A DNA stretch of 64,000 bases from Streptomyces chattanoogensis (GTDB lineage: Bacteria > Actinomycetota > Actinomycetes > Streptomycetales > Streptomycetaceae): positions 35,983 to 99,982 of the forward strand of contig NZ_LGKG01000143.1 of assembly GCF_001294335.1 (NCBI RefSeq). Direction: 5' to 3'. Of this stretch, positions 35,996 through 45,060 are shown in pieces. Every line of letters begins with the position of its first letter. The first letter of the stretch is position 1. The position numbers were made by a program, and so were the translations under genes. The notes under the pieces are model-generated. The model saw only the letters and a list, made by a program, of their open reading frames with translations, did no database searches and was not told where the DNA came from.

Positions 35996-36451
35996 GTGCC
36001 GCGTAACCGGCCCGGCGCCGTGCGCGCCGCAGCAGCGCGACCACCCCTTCTCGACCCGTGTCACGGCCGGATCGACCGGTTGTCGGAGCGGACGAGTGCA
36101 GAGCTCTGGCGGGCGGAGCGTCAGCATGACGATCTGTGGCCCGGCGTCACGCAAGCAGCGCTGCGCGCCTGCCGGATGTTTCTGCGGCGTCCCGGCCGCT
36201 ATCTCATGCTCGTTCCGGCGGAGTGCGGCTGCCCCGGCTGTGAAATCGCGGACGATGTCGCGATCGCCAGGGACGCGCTGGAGACGGTTCTGCATCGGCT
36301 TTCCCCGCGCGCCCGCGTCGAATTGGGGCGTGTGGTGAACCGCCTCGATGCCGAGCTCCGGCGCCGTACGCTGCCGGACCCGAACGCCTGGCGGAACCCG
36401 TGGCGGGCGCATGGGCGGTGGTGGCATCAGCGTCTGTACGAGAGGCAGTGA
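35996..36451 (+). CDS. Uncharacterised small streptomycete protein
   Basis: A 151-residue protein with no recognised domain. It is rich in Arg and Trp (WRNPWRAHGRWWHQRLYERQ at the end) and has three cysteines in AECGCPGCEIADD. GTG 35996 with AAAGG upstream is the best start of a longer open frame whose first 65 residues are not protein-like. It is convergent to the sensor kinase gene, with two parS sites between them. Confidence 0.5.
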   Translation: MPRNRPGAVRAAAARPPLLDPCHGRIDRLSERTSAELWRAERQHDDLWPGVTQAALRACRMFLRRPGRYLMLVPAECGCPGCEIADDVAIARDALETVLHRLSPRARVELGRVVNRLDAELRRRTLPDPNAWRNPWRAHGRWWHQRLYERQ

Positions 36452-36473
36452 CGGCAGTGAGGGCGCGGTCCCC

Positions 36474-36489
36474 CGTTTCACGTGAAACA
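36474..36489. other. parS: parS site 7
   Basis: Perfect 14-bp core at 36475-36488, outer bases C and A. It lies between convergent genes, 24 bp past the small gene. Confidence 0.87.
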
Positions 36490-36557
36490 CCCGCCGTCGT
36501 ACACGTCGTGCGCGGTCTCACACGTCGTGCGTGTCTGACAGGTCGTGCACGTCGCCA

Positions 36558-36573
36558 TGTTTCACGTGAAACG
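36558..36573. other. parS: parS site 8
   Basis: Perfect 14-bp core at 36559-36572, outer bases T and G. It lies 84 bp from site 7, just past the sensor kinase stop. Confidence 0.87.
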
Positions 36574-36593
36574 GCGCAGCGCGCTTCCCCCGG

Positions 36594-37802
36594 TCATTCG
36601 GGAAGTCGGGCGGGGAATGTGACCCGGACCGTCAGGCCGCCGCCGGGGTTCGGATGGGCGACGGCCTCCGCGGCATGGGCGCGGGCGAGGGACGCAACGA
36701 TGGACAGGCCCAGGCCCGCACCCTCGCCGGGGGCATGGCGGCGGGCATCGAGGCGGCGGAACGGCTCGAAGAGGTACGGGACGGACTCGGCGGGGACGGG
36801 CGGGCCGGTGTTGGTGATCTCCAGGGTGCGGTCATGGATGCTCAGGGTGATCCGGCCGTCGGGGCGGTTGTGGCGTACGGCGTTGGCGACGAGGTTGCGG
36901 ACCAGATGCGCGAGCAGGACGGGGTCGCCGTCGACGGTCAGGGGGCGGGTGTCGGTGGCGATGGTCAGCCCGCGCTGCCAGGCGTCATCGGCGTACTCGG
37001 CGGCGACGGTCTCGGCGAGGCCGCCCAGCGCGACCGGCTCGCGGCGTTGCAGTCCCTGGTCGGAGACGGAGAGCAGCAGCAGACCCTCGATGAGCTGCTC
37101 GCTGTCCTCGGCGACCTCGATCAGTTTGCCGCGGATGCGCCGTACGTTGTCCGGGTCCGGGTTGGCGAGGCCGATCTCCGCGGCGGCTCGCTGCACGGCG
37201 AGCGGGGTGCGCAGTTCATGGGCGGCGTTGGCGGCGAACCGCTGTTGTGCGGAGACCAGATGCTCGATCCGGTCGAGCATGCCGTCGAAGGTGTCGGCGA
37301 GCTGCTTGAGTTCGCCGGGCGGTGCGTCCAGGGCGATGCGTTCGTGCAGGTTGGCGGCGGAGAGCCGGCGGGCGGTGCGGGTGATGACGGAGACCGGGTG
37401 CAGCACCCGTCCCGCCATCCACCAGGCCAGGGCCACCGAGATGACCGCGAAGAGCACCAGGGCGATCAGTGAGACGGTCAGCAGACGGCTGAGCGCGGCC
37501 TGTTCGGTGGCATCGGTGATGTTCTTGGTGATGCGGTAGAGGCTGCCCTCGCTCGGAGTCCGGTCGTGGCCGGGTATACGTGCGGCGGGCGCCATGGTCG
37601 GACCGAGGGTGGCGCTGGGGGCGAGCGGGGCCGGACTTCGCGGGGTCGCGGTGGTGACCGCGGTGCTCAGGCTGGAGTACAGGCCCTGCCGTACGAGGAC
37701 ATAGACCAGGCCGATGAGCATCGCGCCCGCCAGCACCAGCAGCCCGCCGTAGAGGGCGGTGAGCCGGACACGTTCGCTGCGGGCGGGCCAGGGAGTCCTC
37801 AC
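36594..37802 (-). CDS. Two-component sensor histidine kinase
   Basis: A 402-residue membrane kinase: two membrane helices (about 15-40 and 108-130) around a small outside loop, HAMP domain (about 130-185), phospho-acceptor His in AANAAHELRTPL (about 195), and an ATPase domain with N-box NLVANAVRHN and GEGAGLGLSIV. GTG 37802 overlaps the response-regulator stop by four bases, so both are made from one operon. The signal is unknown. Confidence 0.88.
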   Translation of the reverse strand: MRTPWPARSERVRLTALYGGLLVLAGAMLIGLVYVLVRQGLYSSLSTAVTTATPRSPAPLAPSATLGPTMAPAARIPGHDRTPSEGSLYRITKNITDATEQAALSRLLTVSLIALVLFAVISVALAWWMAGRVLHPVSVITRTARRLSAANLHERIALDAPPGELKQLADTFDGMLDRIEHLVSAQQRFAANAAHELRTPLAVQRAAAEIGLANPDPDNVRRIRGKLIEVAEDSEQLIEGLLLLSVSDQGLQRREPVALGGLAETVAAEYADDAWQRGLTIATDTRPLTVDGDPVLLAHLVRNLVANAVRHNRPDGRITLSIHDRTLEITNTGPPVPAESVPYLFEPFRRLDARRHAPGEGAGLGLSIVASLARAHAAEAVAHPNPGGGLTVRVTFPARLPE

Positions 37803-38500
37803 CTGCCGTGGCCCATGCCGTACCCGCCGCCCGGCCGGATCCCGTCGCCCATCCGGTATCCGGCCCCCGGCACGGTCTCGATCACCGGCGGATCGCCCAG
37901 CTTGGCGCGCAGCTTGCTGAGGGTGACCCGCACGGCGTTGGTGCGGTAGCTGGTGTGCTCCTCCCAGACCTCCTCGATCAGGTCATCGCCGCTGACCACC
38001 GCGCCGTCGGCGCGCAGCAGCACCTCCAGCACCGCGAATTCCTTACGGGAAAGGGGCAGCGGGCGGCCGTCGCGGACGGCGAGACGGCGGGCGGTGTCCA
38101 CGCTGACCCCGGCCCGCTCGATCACCGGCGGCAGCGCGGGACGCACCCGCCTGCCGAGTGCCAGGACCCGGGCCACCAGCTCCTCGTACGCGAACGGTTT
38201 GGTGAGGTAGTCGTCGGCGCCCAGCCCCAGCCCGTCCACCCGGTCACGTACCGTGCCGGACGCGGTGAGCATCAGCACCCGTGTCAGCAGCCCCTGCGCC
38301 ACCACCCGGCGGCAGACCTCGTCACCGTGCAGGCCGGGCAGATCGCGGTCCAGTACGAGCACGTCGTACGCCCCGAACCGCAGCTTGCCCAGGGCCTCCT
38401 TGCCGTCATGGGCGATATCGGCCGCGATCGCGTCGCGGCGCAGGCCCTCGGCAATCATTTCCGCGAGGAATTCCTCGTCCTCCACCACCAGCACGCGCAT
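37799..38500 (-). CDS. OmpR-family response regulator
   Basis: A 233-residue regulator: receiver domain with acidic pocket EDEE at 7-10, phospho-acceptor D51 (VLVLDRDLPG) and LTKPF, then an OmpR-type winged helix (EEVWEEHTSYRTNAVRVTLSKLRAKLG) and a Gly-rich tail. It is encoded first in the operon, ahead of the kinase. The divergently placed lipoprotein/ABC remnant was probably its target. Confidence 0.9.
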   Translation of the reverse strand: MRVLVVEDEEFLAEMIAEGLRRDAIAADIAHDGKEALGKLRFGAYDVLVLDRDLPGLHGDEVCRRVVAQGLLTRVLMLTASGTVRDRVDGLGLGADDYLTKPFAYEELVARVLALGRRVRPALPPVIERAGVSVDTARRLAVRDGRPLPLSRKEFAVLEVLLRADGAVVSGDDLIEEVWEEHTSYRTNAVRVTLSKLRAKLGDPPVIETVPGAGYRMGDGIRPGGGYGMGHGR

Positions 38501-38652
38501 GGGGTCATGTGTACCCGAGGGGCACCTTTCGCCGATGTAAACACCGGGCCGCCGAGTTCCAAGAATCGGTTAGGGAAAGGAAATGCGGCTCCGTGTCAGC
38601 CTCTGCGGCGTTCGGTCACATCCCTATGCGGCATTCGGCACGGAGGAAAGCC

Positions 38653-38855
38653 ATGAACATGAGGCAGCGCAGGCGCACCACACCCCTCGTGGCGGTGGCA
38701 CTGACCGCCGGTCTGGCGATATTCGGCACCGCCTGCTCCGACGGCGACGGTGGTGGCGAGTCCAAGGGGACGGACGCCGGCGGCAAGGGCAAGGAAGCGG
38801 ACGCCGCGTACAAGCACCGCCAGTGCCTGCGGGACCACGGCATCCAGGTCCAGGT
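38653..38855 (+). pseudogene. 5' fragment of a lipoprotein gene, truncated by deletion
   Basis: From ATG 38653 the frame codes a lipoprotein start (basic N-terminus, hydrophobic segment, lipobox FGTAC, then an Asp/Gly/Lys-rich linker and a YKHRQCLRDHGI segment typical of small streptomycete lipoproteins), about 67 residues. At about 38850 it loses protein character, exactly where an ABC ATPase fragment begins in another frame. The rest of the gene is gone. Confidence 0.75.
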
Positions 38856-39107
38856 GATCTCCTCCTGGCCGACGAACCGACCGGCGCGCTGGACTCCGCC
38901 TCCGGTGCGGCGGTCATGGCGCTGCTGCACGATCTCAACGAGGAGGGCGCCACCATCGCCGTCATCACCCATGACAGCGAGATCGCCGCACAACTGCCCC
39001 GCCAGGTACGGATCCGGGACGGCCAGGTGGTCACGGACGAGGCACGAGCCGCCGGGCCCGTGCAGAGCAGCACCACCGCCGACGGCTCCGGGAGCGCGGC
39101 CACATGA
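38856..39107 (+). pseudogene. 3' fragment of a MacB-type ABC ATPase gene
   Basis: The frame from about 38856 encodes only the last 80 or so residues of a MacB/LolD-type ATPase: Walker B and D-loop DLLLADEPTGALDS and switch histidine in VITHDSEIA. Walker A, Q-loop and the signature motif are missing. Its stop overlaps the ATG of the FtsX-type permease gene by four bases, the usual coupling in an intact ATPase-permease operon. Confidence 0.8.
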
Positions 39108-40303
39108 GACGACGCACCCGGCTCTCGCCCGCCGCCCTCCGCCCCCGCGACGTCCTCCACGTCGGCTCCGCCGGGCTGCGCACCCGCCCCCTGCGGGTCG
39201 TCCTGTCCGCCCTCGGTATCGCCATCGGCATCGTAACCATGGTCGCGGTGGTCGGCATCTCCGCCTCCAGCAAGGCCCAACTCCTGCGGAAACTGGACGC
39301 ATTGGGGACCAATATGCTGGTCGCCACGCCCGGCCAGGACATGTTCGGGGAAAAGGTGCAGCTGCCCGAACGGTCACCGGGGATGGTGGGCCGCATCGAC
39401 GGAGTCCAGCAGGTCGGCGCCACCGGCGACCTCGGCCAGTCCGTCCGCCGCAGCGAGAAGATCCCGCAGGAGGAGACCGGCGGCATCACCCTCAAAGCCA
39501 CCAGCGAGGGACTCCTGCGCACCCTGCGCGGCACCATGGCCTCCGGTGCCTGGCTCAACGCCGCCACCGGCCGCTACCCCTCCGTCGTCCTCGGCCAGGT
39601 CTCCGCCCAGCGGCTCGGCATCGTCAGCCCTGGTCAGCAGGTGTACATCGGCGGCCGCTACTTCACCGTCATCGGCATCCTCGCCCCGCTCCCGCTCGCA
39701 CCCGAGATCGAGCGCTCCGCCCTGGTCGGCTGGCCGGCCGCAGCCCGACTGCTCGGCTTCGACGGCCACCCCACCGCGATCTACGAAAGCTCCACCGACG
39801 CCTCCGTCCAGGCCGTACGTGAGCTGATCCCACAGACCGTCGACCCGGAGAACCCGCGCAACGTCCTGGTCACCGACCCGTCCTCGGCCCTCCAGGCCAA
39901 GGCCGCGACCGAGGGCGCATTCACGAATCTGCTGCTCGGGCTGGGCGGGGTGGCGCTGCTCGTCGGCGGCGTGGGCGTCGCCAACACCATGATCATCTCG
40001 GTTCTGGAGCGCCGCCATGAGATCGGCCTGCGCCGCTCCATGGGCGCCACCCGCGGCCAGATCCGCCTTCAGTTCGTCACCGAGTCCCTTCTCCTGTCCG
40101 GCCTGGGCGGCCTGGCCGGTATCGCCCTCGGCGCTGCCGCCACCTACGCCTTCGCCGACTCGGGCGGTATGCCCTGGGTGGTGCCGCTGTGGGCGGTCGG
40201 CGGCGGCTTCGGCGCAACGCTGGTGATCGGCACGGTCGCGGGCCTGTATCCGGCGGTACGGGCCGCGCGCCTCTCCCCGACGCTGGCGCTGCAGGCCGTA
40301 TAG
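39104..40303 (+). CDS. MacB/FtsX-type ABC permease (orphaned)
   Basis: A 399-residue permease with the MacB fold: one N-terminal helix (LSALGIAIGIVTMVAVVGI), a large outside domain (about 55-275), and three C-terminal helices (LLLGLGGVALLVGGVGVANTM, SLLLSGLGGLAGIALG, FGATLVIGTVAGLYP). The signature RRHEIGLRRSMGATRGQI is present. It is full length, but its upstream ATPase gene has been cut to a fragment, so it is probably not functional unless another ATPase replaces it. Confidence 0.85.
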   Translation: MRRRTRLSPAALRPRDVLHVGSAGLRTRPLRVVLSALGIAIGIVTMVAVVGISASSKAQLLRKLDALGTNMLVATPGQDMFGEKVQLPERSPGMVGRIDGVQQVGATGDLGQSVRRSEKIPQEETGGITLKATSEGLLRTLRGTMASGAWLNAATGRYPSVVLGQVSAQRLGIVSPGQQVYIGGRYFTVIGILAPLPLAPEIERSALVGWPAAARLLGFDGHPTAIYESSTDASVQAVRELIPQTVDPENPRNVLVTDPSSALQAKAATEGAFTNLLLGLGGVALLVGGVGVANTMIISVLERRHEIGLRRSMGATRGQIRLQFVTESLLLSGLGGLAGIALGAAATYAFADSGGMPWVVPLWAVGGGFGATLVIGTVAGLYPAVRAARLSPTLALQAV

Positions 40304-40409
40304 GCGGGCGAACGGGGTCCGGATTCCGGCCATACGAGTTGCTTCCGGAACACCGCTCTCCTCCTGCCGCATCCGGCCCCTCCTGCGTGCTTACGATCCA
40401 CTTCGGCCG

Positions 40410-40447
40410 CCGGTTGGGGAAGGGTGACCTCCGGTTGGGGAAGGGTG
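40410..40447. repeat. 21-bp-spaced direct repeat before the oxidoreductase gene
   Basis: CCGGTTGGGGAAGGGTG occurs at 40410-40426 and again at 40431-40447, offset 21 bp, immediately before ATG 40462. It contains the likely Shine-Dalgarno region. Role unknown. Confidence 0.5.
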
Positions 40448-40461
40448 GAAGGGAACGCCAC

Positions 40462-41403
40462 ATGAGAGCCGTAGCAGTCAGCGCATTCGGTGAACCGCCG
40501 CAGCTCATGGATCTGCCGCAGCCCGAACCAGGGCCGGGCGAGGTCCTGGTACGGCTGGCCGCCGCCGGACTCAACCCCGTCGACTGGAAGCTCGCCGACG
40601 GCGAGTTCGGCAGCGCCGTTCAGGCACTCTTCCCGCTGGTCCTGGGGTCGGACGGAGCCGGTGAGGTGCTGGCGGTGGGGACCGGGGTACGGCGGTTCAC
40701 CGTCGGGGACTCGGTGTTCGGCCAGTTCCAGCGACCGGAGCGGGGCGGCGGCTCGTACTGCGAGGTGGCGGTCGCCGATGAGCAGAAGATCGCGCATGCC
40801 GCCCGCAGCGTCACCTATGCGAGCTCCGCCGCCGTGCCGACGGCCGGGATGACGGCGTACAACCTGGTCGAGGAGACCCGCATCAGCGAGGGCCGGCGGG
40901 TGCTGATCGTCGGCGCCACCGGCGGGGTCGGGACCTTCGCCACCCAGCTGGCCGCTGGCCGCGGCGCCGAGGTGCTCGCCACCGCCCGTCCGGCGATGGC
41001 CGAGCTGATGCGGAATCTGGGCGCCGCCGAAACCTTCGACCACACCGTGGGCCCGGTCGCGGACCAGGTCCTGGCGGCGTACCCCGACGGCGTCGACGTA
41101 CTGATCGACATGATCAGCAACCCCGACGATTTCATCGAACTGACCAGGACCGTACGGGACGGCGGCACGGCCGTCTCCCTCATCGGGTCGGCCGACGCGG
41201 ACGTCCTGACCGAGCACAACCTCCGCGGCTTCAACTTCGTCAACCGGCCCTCCCCGCAACTCCTCGAAATCCTCGCCGGGCAGGTCGACGCGGGCCGCCT
41301 CACCGTCCTCGTAGGCCGTGAGGTCTCCCTCGAAGAGGCCCCCGACGCGCTCGCGGCAAGCCGGACGGGGCGGGCACAGGGCAAGACGGTCCTCGCGATC
41401 TGA
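40462..41403 (+). CDS. Quinone oxidoreductase-like NADP-dependent alcohol dehydrogenase family protein
   Basis: A 313-residue medium-chain dehydrogenase/reductase of the zinc-free quinone-oxidoreductase type: N-terminal GroES-like fold (GLNPVDWKLADGEFG, PLVLGSDGAGEVLAVGTGV), Rossmann motif VGATGGVGTFATQLA near residue 155. It probably reduces quinones or enals using NADPH. ATG 40462 follows GGAAGGGAACG. It stands alone. Confidence 0.85.
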   Translation: MRAVAVSAFGEPPQLMDLPQPEPGPGEVLVRLAAAGLNPVDWKLADGEFGSAVQALFPLVLGSDGAGEVLAVGTGVRRFTVGDSVFGQFQRPERGGGSYCEVAVADEQKIAHAARSVTYASSAAVPTAGMTAYNLVEETRISEGRRVLIVGATGGVGTFATQLAAGRGAEVLATARPAMAELMRNLGAAETFDHTVGPVADQVLAAYPDGVDVLIDMISNPDDFIELTRTVRDGGTAVSLIGSADADVLTEHNLRGFNFVNRPSPQLLEILAGQVDAGRLTVLVGREVSLEEAPDALAASRTGRAQGKTVLAI

Positions 41404-41497
41404 GCTGGCCACCGGCTACCGGCTACCGGCCACCGGCCACTGGCCGACCCGGCCGCACGGACACCGACCGGCCGCCTGTCTCCCCTTGGCGGCCGGC

Positions 41498-41513
41498 CGT
41501 TTCACGTGAAACA
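41498..41513. other. parS: parS site 9
   Basis: Perfect 14-bp core at 41499-41512, outer bases C and A. It lies about 95 bp past the oxidoreductase stop and 80 bp before the DUF4291 gene. Confidence 0.87.
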
Positions 41514-41593
41514 TCGCGCCTCGGCCTGGGCTTTACCCGCCCGTCCCGAAAACGGGTGGCCGCGCCGGCCCCCCACGCGGCACCCTGCCGCCA

Positions 41594-42154
41594 ATGCTCC
41601 GCCACATACGCGCCGACCACGACGCCCGCACCCTCACCGTCTACCAGGCCTACGCCCCCGCCGTGGCCGAAGCGGCACTGCAAGCGGGCCGCTTCGTGCC
41701 GCCCTTCTCCTTCCGCCGCATGACCTGGATCAAGCCGTCGTTCCGCTGGCTGATGCACCGCAGCAACTGGGCCCAGAAGCCCGGCCAGCAGCGCATTCTT
41801 GCGGTACGTATCACCCGGTACGGCTGGGAAGAAGCCCTCTCGCGTGCGGTGTTGACGACCTCGGAGCCCTCCGCCGTCGCCGTCGCCGCCGTCCACGTCC
41901 AATGGGACCCCGAACGCTCCCTGCGCGGTGCGCCCCTCAACCACTACAGCATCCAGGTAGGCATCGGCCGCGACCTGATCCGCACCTACGCCGACGAGTG
42001 GGTGGTCGGCCTCACCGACCTCACCGACCGGGTACGCAAGATCGCCACCCTGCTGCAGAGCGGCCGGGCCGCGCAGGCCCAGCGGTTGCTGCCCCCGGAA
42101 CGGCCGTACGAGGTACCGCGGGCGATCGCCGAGCGGCTGGGCATCGACGGCTGA
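41594..42154 (+). CDS. DUF4291 family protein
   Basis: A 186-residue protein of the DUF4291 family: IRADHDARTLTVYQAY near the start and the conserved RMTWIKPSFRWLMHRSNWA and KPGQQRILAVRITR in the middle. No biochemical role is known. ATG 41594 lacks a clear Shine-Dalgarno sequence but matches the family start region. Confidence 0.8.
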   Translation: MLRHIRADHDARTLTVYQAYAPAVAEAALQAGRFVPPFSFRRMTWIKPSFRWLMHRSNWAQKPGQQRILAVRITRYGWEEALSRAVLTTSEPSAVAVAAVHVQWDPERSLRGAPLNHYSIQVGIGRDLIRTYADEWVVGLTDLTDRVRKIATLLQSGRAAQAQRLLPPERPYEVPRAIAERLGIDG

Positions 42155-42201
42155 GCGTCCGGCAGACTCGGCCAGCCTCAAGGTGTGGATGCGCCGTTCG
42201 C

Positions 42202-42399
42202 TCAGGCCTGTTGGCCTTCGCCGCGCCAGTGTTCCAAGGTCGGGTCCCGCCGTGAGTCGTACGCCCCGGTCCCCCGGCAGTGCCTGCACTCGCCGGCCCG
42301 GTGCACGGTCTCGGCAGGACCCTGGAACGGGCACACGCCGGGCGAGTAGGCCAGCGCCCGGGTCGCGTATCCGGTGCCTTGGCACCACTGGCAGTTCAT
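42202..42399 (-). CDS. Small DnaJ-type zinc-ribbon protein
   Basis: A 65-residue protein with two CxxCxGxG-like motifs: CQWCQGTGY at 3-11 and CRHCRGTGAY at about 38-47. These resemble the zinc-binding repeats of DnaJ and are expected to hold one zinc ion. Function unknown; such small CxxCxG proteins are common in actinobacteria. The start ATG 42399 lies about 37 bp from the end of the small reading frame 42436-42558. Confidence 0.6.
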   Translation of the reverse strand: MNCQWCQGTGYATRALAYSPGVCPFQGPAETVHRAGECRHCRGTGAYDSRRDPTLEHWRGEGQQA

Positions 42400-42435
42400 G
42401 CTGACAGCCTAGACGTCAGCCGTTACGGCCCCGCG

Positions 42436-42558
42436 TCATCCGTCGCGGAGCCGCCCGCCCCGGCTCTCCGCGATCCGCAGTACGTCGGTGAGCGGGCTGG
42501 TGAGGCAGCTGGGCAGATGCATCAACTCATCGGCGATGGACCGGTATTGGGTGAGCAC
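42436..42558 (-). CDS. Short reading frame coupled to the membrane protein gene
   Basis: A 40-codon frame starting at GTG 42558, directly abutting the stop of the membrane protein gene (TGA then GTG). Third-position G/C content is high and the peptide is protein-like (for example CLTSPLTDVLRIAESRGG). Not recognised. It may be a coupled small gene, or the remnant 3' end of a lost gene. Confidence 0.4.
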   Translation of the reverse strand: MLTQYRSIADELMHLPSCLTSPLTDVLRIAESRGGRLRDG

Positions 42559-43539
42559 TCAGCGAGGTGACAGCCGCCGCGCCGCCCGCACCGCAGGCGG
42601 ACCGATCGCGGCGACCGCGGCCGTCGCCAGGGCCGCGCCGATGGCCAGCCACACCCCGTCCCGCAACGAACCGGTGAGCGTGTCCGCGTACGCCGAGGCG
42701 GCCGGGCGGGGGATCACTGCGGGGAGGCCGTCCAGGGCGCGGGCCCGCAACAGGTCAAGGGCCGCCGCGAGCAGGGCGGCCGTGGCGGCACAGCCCACCC
42801 CGGCGCAGATCAGGGCCCGACGGCGGCGCCGGGCCAGGAGGAATCCGGCCAGCAGGCACACCGCGGCGGCCGACGGGAGCAGGGGGGCGGCGGTACGGAC
42901 GGCCCGGTAGGCGAGGCGGGCGCGGGGGACGTCGGGGGAGCGCAGGAGGACGACCTCGGCGCCCATGCGGGGGATGCGGTGGGCGATGTCGATGCCCAGG
43001 CCGTTGCCGGCGAGCTGGTGGCGGACGCGGTCGAGGACCGGGGTGAGGTCGAGGGTCACCGGGGCGTCGCCGGAGGCGGTGAGGCTGTCGTCCAGCGCCC
43101 GGTGGGCGGCGCGGTGGACGCCGGTCCAGACCTCGGGGAAGGAACGCCCGGTCACAACCTGGCGGACCTGCTTGTCGACGAATTCGCGCAGACCGCGGGT
43201 GAAGCGCTTCAGCAGCGCGGCCCGTTCGGCGCGGGGGATGGCCTTCAGGAGGCCGTCGAGGCGGATGTGGGTCATCACCCCGTTGGTGACGTCGTGGACG
43301 ATGGCGTCCTGGACGGTGTGGTTCGCGGCGAGGGGCGCGACGGTGGCCACGTACCGGTCGGTGTCGGTCAGTTCGCTGCGCGCCCATACGGTGGCCAGGC
43401 TGAGGGGCAGGAGCAGGCTGCCGATGAGCAGCAGCGCGCAGGCGCCCAGCGCGCGAACGGGCTGTCGCCGGGGCGGTTCGGGCAGGCGTTCCGCCTCCCT
43501 CATCCGGCCGCGGAGGCGTACGGGTGCGCTCGCTGACAT
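42559..43539 (-). CDS. Uncharacterised integral membrane protein
   Basis: A 326-residue protein with one N-terminal membrane helix (about 28-50, ALGACALLLIGSLLLPLSLATVW), a large outside helical domain and three C-terminal helices (PLLPSAAAVCLLAGFLLA, ALICAGVGCAATAALLAAAL, GVWLAIGAALATAAVAAIG). No enzymatic motif is visible. ATG 43539 with GGAAGGA upstream is preferred over the longer frame. It is common in Streptomyces but unassigned. Confidence 0.65.
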   Translation of the reverse strand: MSASAPVRLRGRMREAERLPEPPRRQPVRALGACALLLIGSLLLPLSLATVWARSELTDTDRYVATVAPLAANHTVQDAIVHDVTNGVMTHIRLDGLLKAIPRAERAALLKRFTRGLREFVDKQVRQVVTGRSFPEVWTGVHRAAHRALDDSLTASGDAPVTLDLTPVLDRVRHQLAGNGLGIDIAHRIPRMGAEVVLLRSPDVPRARLAYRAVRTAAPLLPSAAAVCLLAGFLLARRRRRALICAGVGCAATAALLAAALDLLRARALDGLPAVIPRPAASAYADTLTGSLRDGVWLAIGAALATAAVAAIGPPAVRAARRLSPR

Positions 43540-43762
43540 CGCGTCCGGTCCTTCCTGGTGGGAGGGACATGGCCAGATGTCCAGGCAATGCCGGGCGGGC
43601 GGCGGGCGCGAGCCGGGGCGGTGCCAATGGGGGACGCGATAGGCCAGGCGGGGCGGCGTCGGACGCCCGGGGACGGCCGGACTGAGGGCAGGCGGCGAGC
43701 GCGTGCGGCGGCGCGCAGGATCGCCGACCCGCACTGCCCGACCGCCCTGAGGGCCGAACAAC

Positions 43763-44785
43763 CTAGTGGTCGTGTGGCCCCGGCCGGTGGACCGGGCCGT
43801 GGGCGTCCGCGCAGTGGTCGGCGGCAGAGGGTTCGGGGGCGGGGCCGGGGCTGAGGGTCAGGACTTCGGGGGCGGCGGCTTCCTCGCCCACGTGGTCGAC
43901 CTGCAAGGTGGCGTGGGTGATGCCGTACTGCGTGCTGAGGAGTGCCTGGAGGCGGCGGCGGACCTTGTGGCAGTCACCGCCGGGGGCCACCAGGATGTGC
44001 GCGGAGAGGGCCGGCTGGCCGGAGGTGATCTGCCAGATATGCAGGTCGTGGATCTCGACGACCTGGTCCTCTGCCACCAGGTGGTCGCCCAGTGCGTCCG
44101 GGTCGACGCCGGCCGGAGCGGCCTCCATGAAGATCCGGCCGGACTCGCGGACCAGGCCCGTACCGGCCTTCAGCATCAGTGCGACGACGATGAGAGTGGC
44201 GATCGCATCGGCCCGCTGGAAGCCGGTGGTCAGCACGATCAGGCCGGAGACGGCGGTCGCGACGAAGCCGAAGAGGTCGGTGAGGATGTGCTGGTAGGCG
44301 CCCTCGATGTTGAGGCTGGAGCGGTTCGCCCGGGAGAGGAACCAGGTGCAGACGAGGTTGATCACGATGCCGGAGAGGGCCGTGACGAGGACGAGCCCGC
44401 CGGTCACCTCGGGCGGTGAGATCAGCCGCTGCACGGCCTCGTAGCCGAGCCAGGCCGACAGGAGCAGCAGGGTGATGCCGTTGGCCTGGGCGGAGAGGAT
44501 CTCGGCGCGCTTGAGGCCGTAGGTGTAGCCGCCGCGCGCGGGCCGGGCGGCCAGCCGCATCGCGATCAGGGCCAGGATGATGGAGACCGCGTCGGTGAGC
44601 ATGTGCGCGGCGTCCGAGATCAGGGCCAGGGACCGGGCCAGCACGCCGATGACGACCTCGACCGCCATGTACGCGGTCAGGAGCAGAAGCGCGGCGCGCA
44701 GCCAGCGGCGGTCGGCGTCCGGGGCGACACCGTGCGAGTGGCCATGGGAGTGGCCGCCCGGGTGGTTGTGGGCGTGCTCGGTCAT
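43763..44785 (-). CDS. Cation diffusion facilitator (zinc exporter, CzcD-like)
   Basis: A 340-residue CDF transporter. The N-terminus is His-rich (HAHNHPGGHSHGHSHG), six membrane helices follow with the metal-site motifs LISDAAHMLTDA (helix 2) and HILTDLFGF (helix 5), then the cytoplasmic dimer domain (DQVVEIHDLHIWQI) and a second His-rich tail (HGPVHRPGPHDH). It exports zinc or similar divalent ions by proton antiport. ATG 44785 has GGAAGGAG upstream. Confidence 0.92.
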   Translation of the reverse strand: MTEHAHNHPGGHSHGHSHGVAPDADRRWLRAALLLLTAYMAVEVVIGVLARSLALISDAAHMLTDAVSIILALIAMRLAARPARGGYTYGLKRAEILSAQANGITLLLLSAWLGYEAVQRLISPPEVTGGLVLVTALSGIVINLVCTWFLSRANRSSLNIEGAYQHILTDLFGFVATAVSGLIVLTTGFQRADAIATLIVVALMLKAGTGLVRESGRIFMEAAPAGVDPDALGDHLVAEDQVVEIHDLHIWQITSGQPALSAHILVAPGGDCHKVRRRLQALLSTQYGITHATLQVDHVGEEAAAPEVLTLSPGPAPEPSAADHCADAHGPVHRPGPHDH

Positions 44786-45060
44786 GGCGCGCTCCTTCCT
44801 GGGTCGTCGATGCGAAGCAAACCGCACTTCGGCGGGAGATCCAAAGGCTGCACCGGTGACCGTTGTCATTACCGTCGAACGGCGTATCGTGCCTGGTCAG
44901 AGCGGTGTGGGGGAGAGGTGGCGCAGGGGGCGGAAACGGAGCGTGGACAGTGGCTTCCGTGCTGCCGAGGTCTTGATGCGGGTGCACCGGAGAGACGATC
45001 TTGGTCGTGCGGACGGCCGCGATGCCCTGGCTCCGTCCCGTACACCTACTGAGGAGAGTC

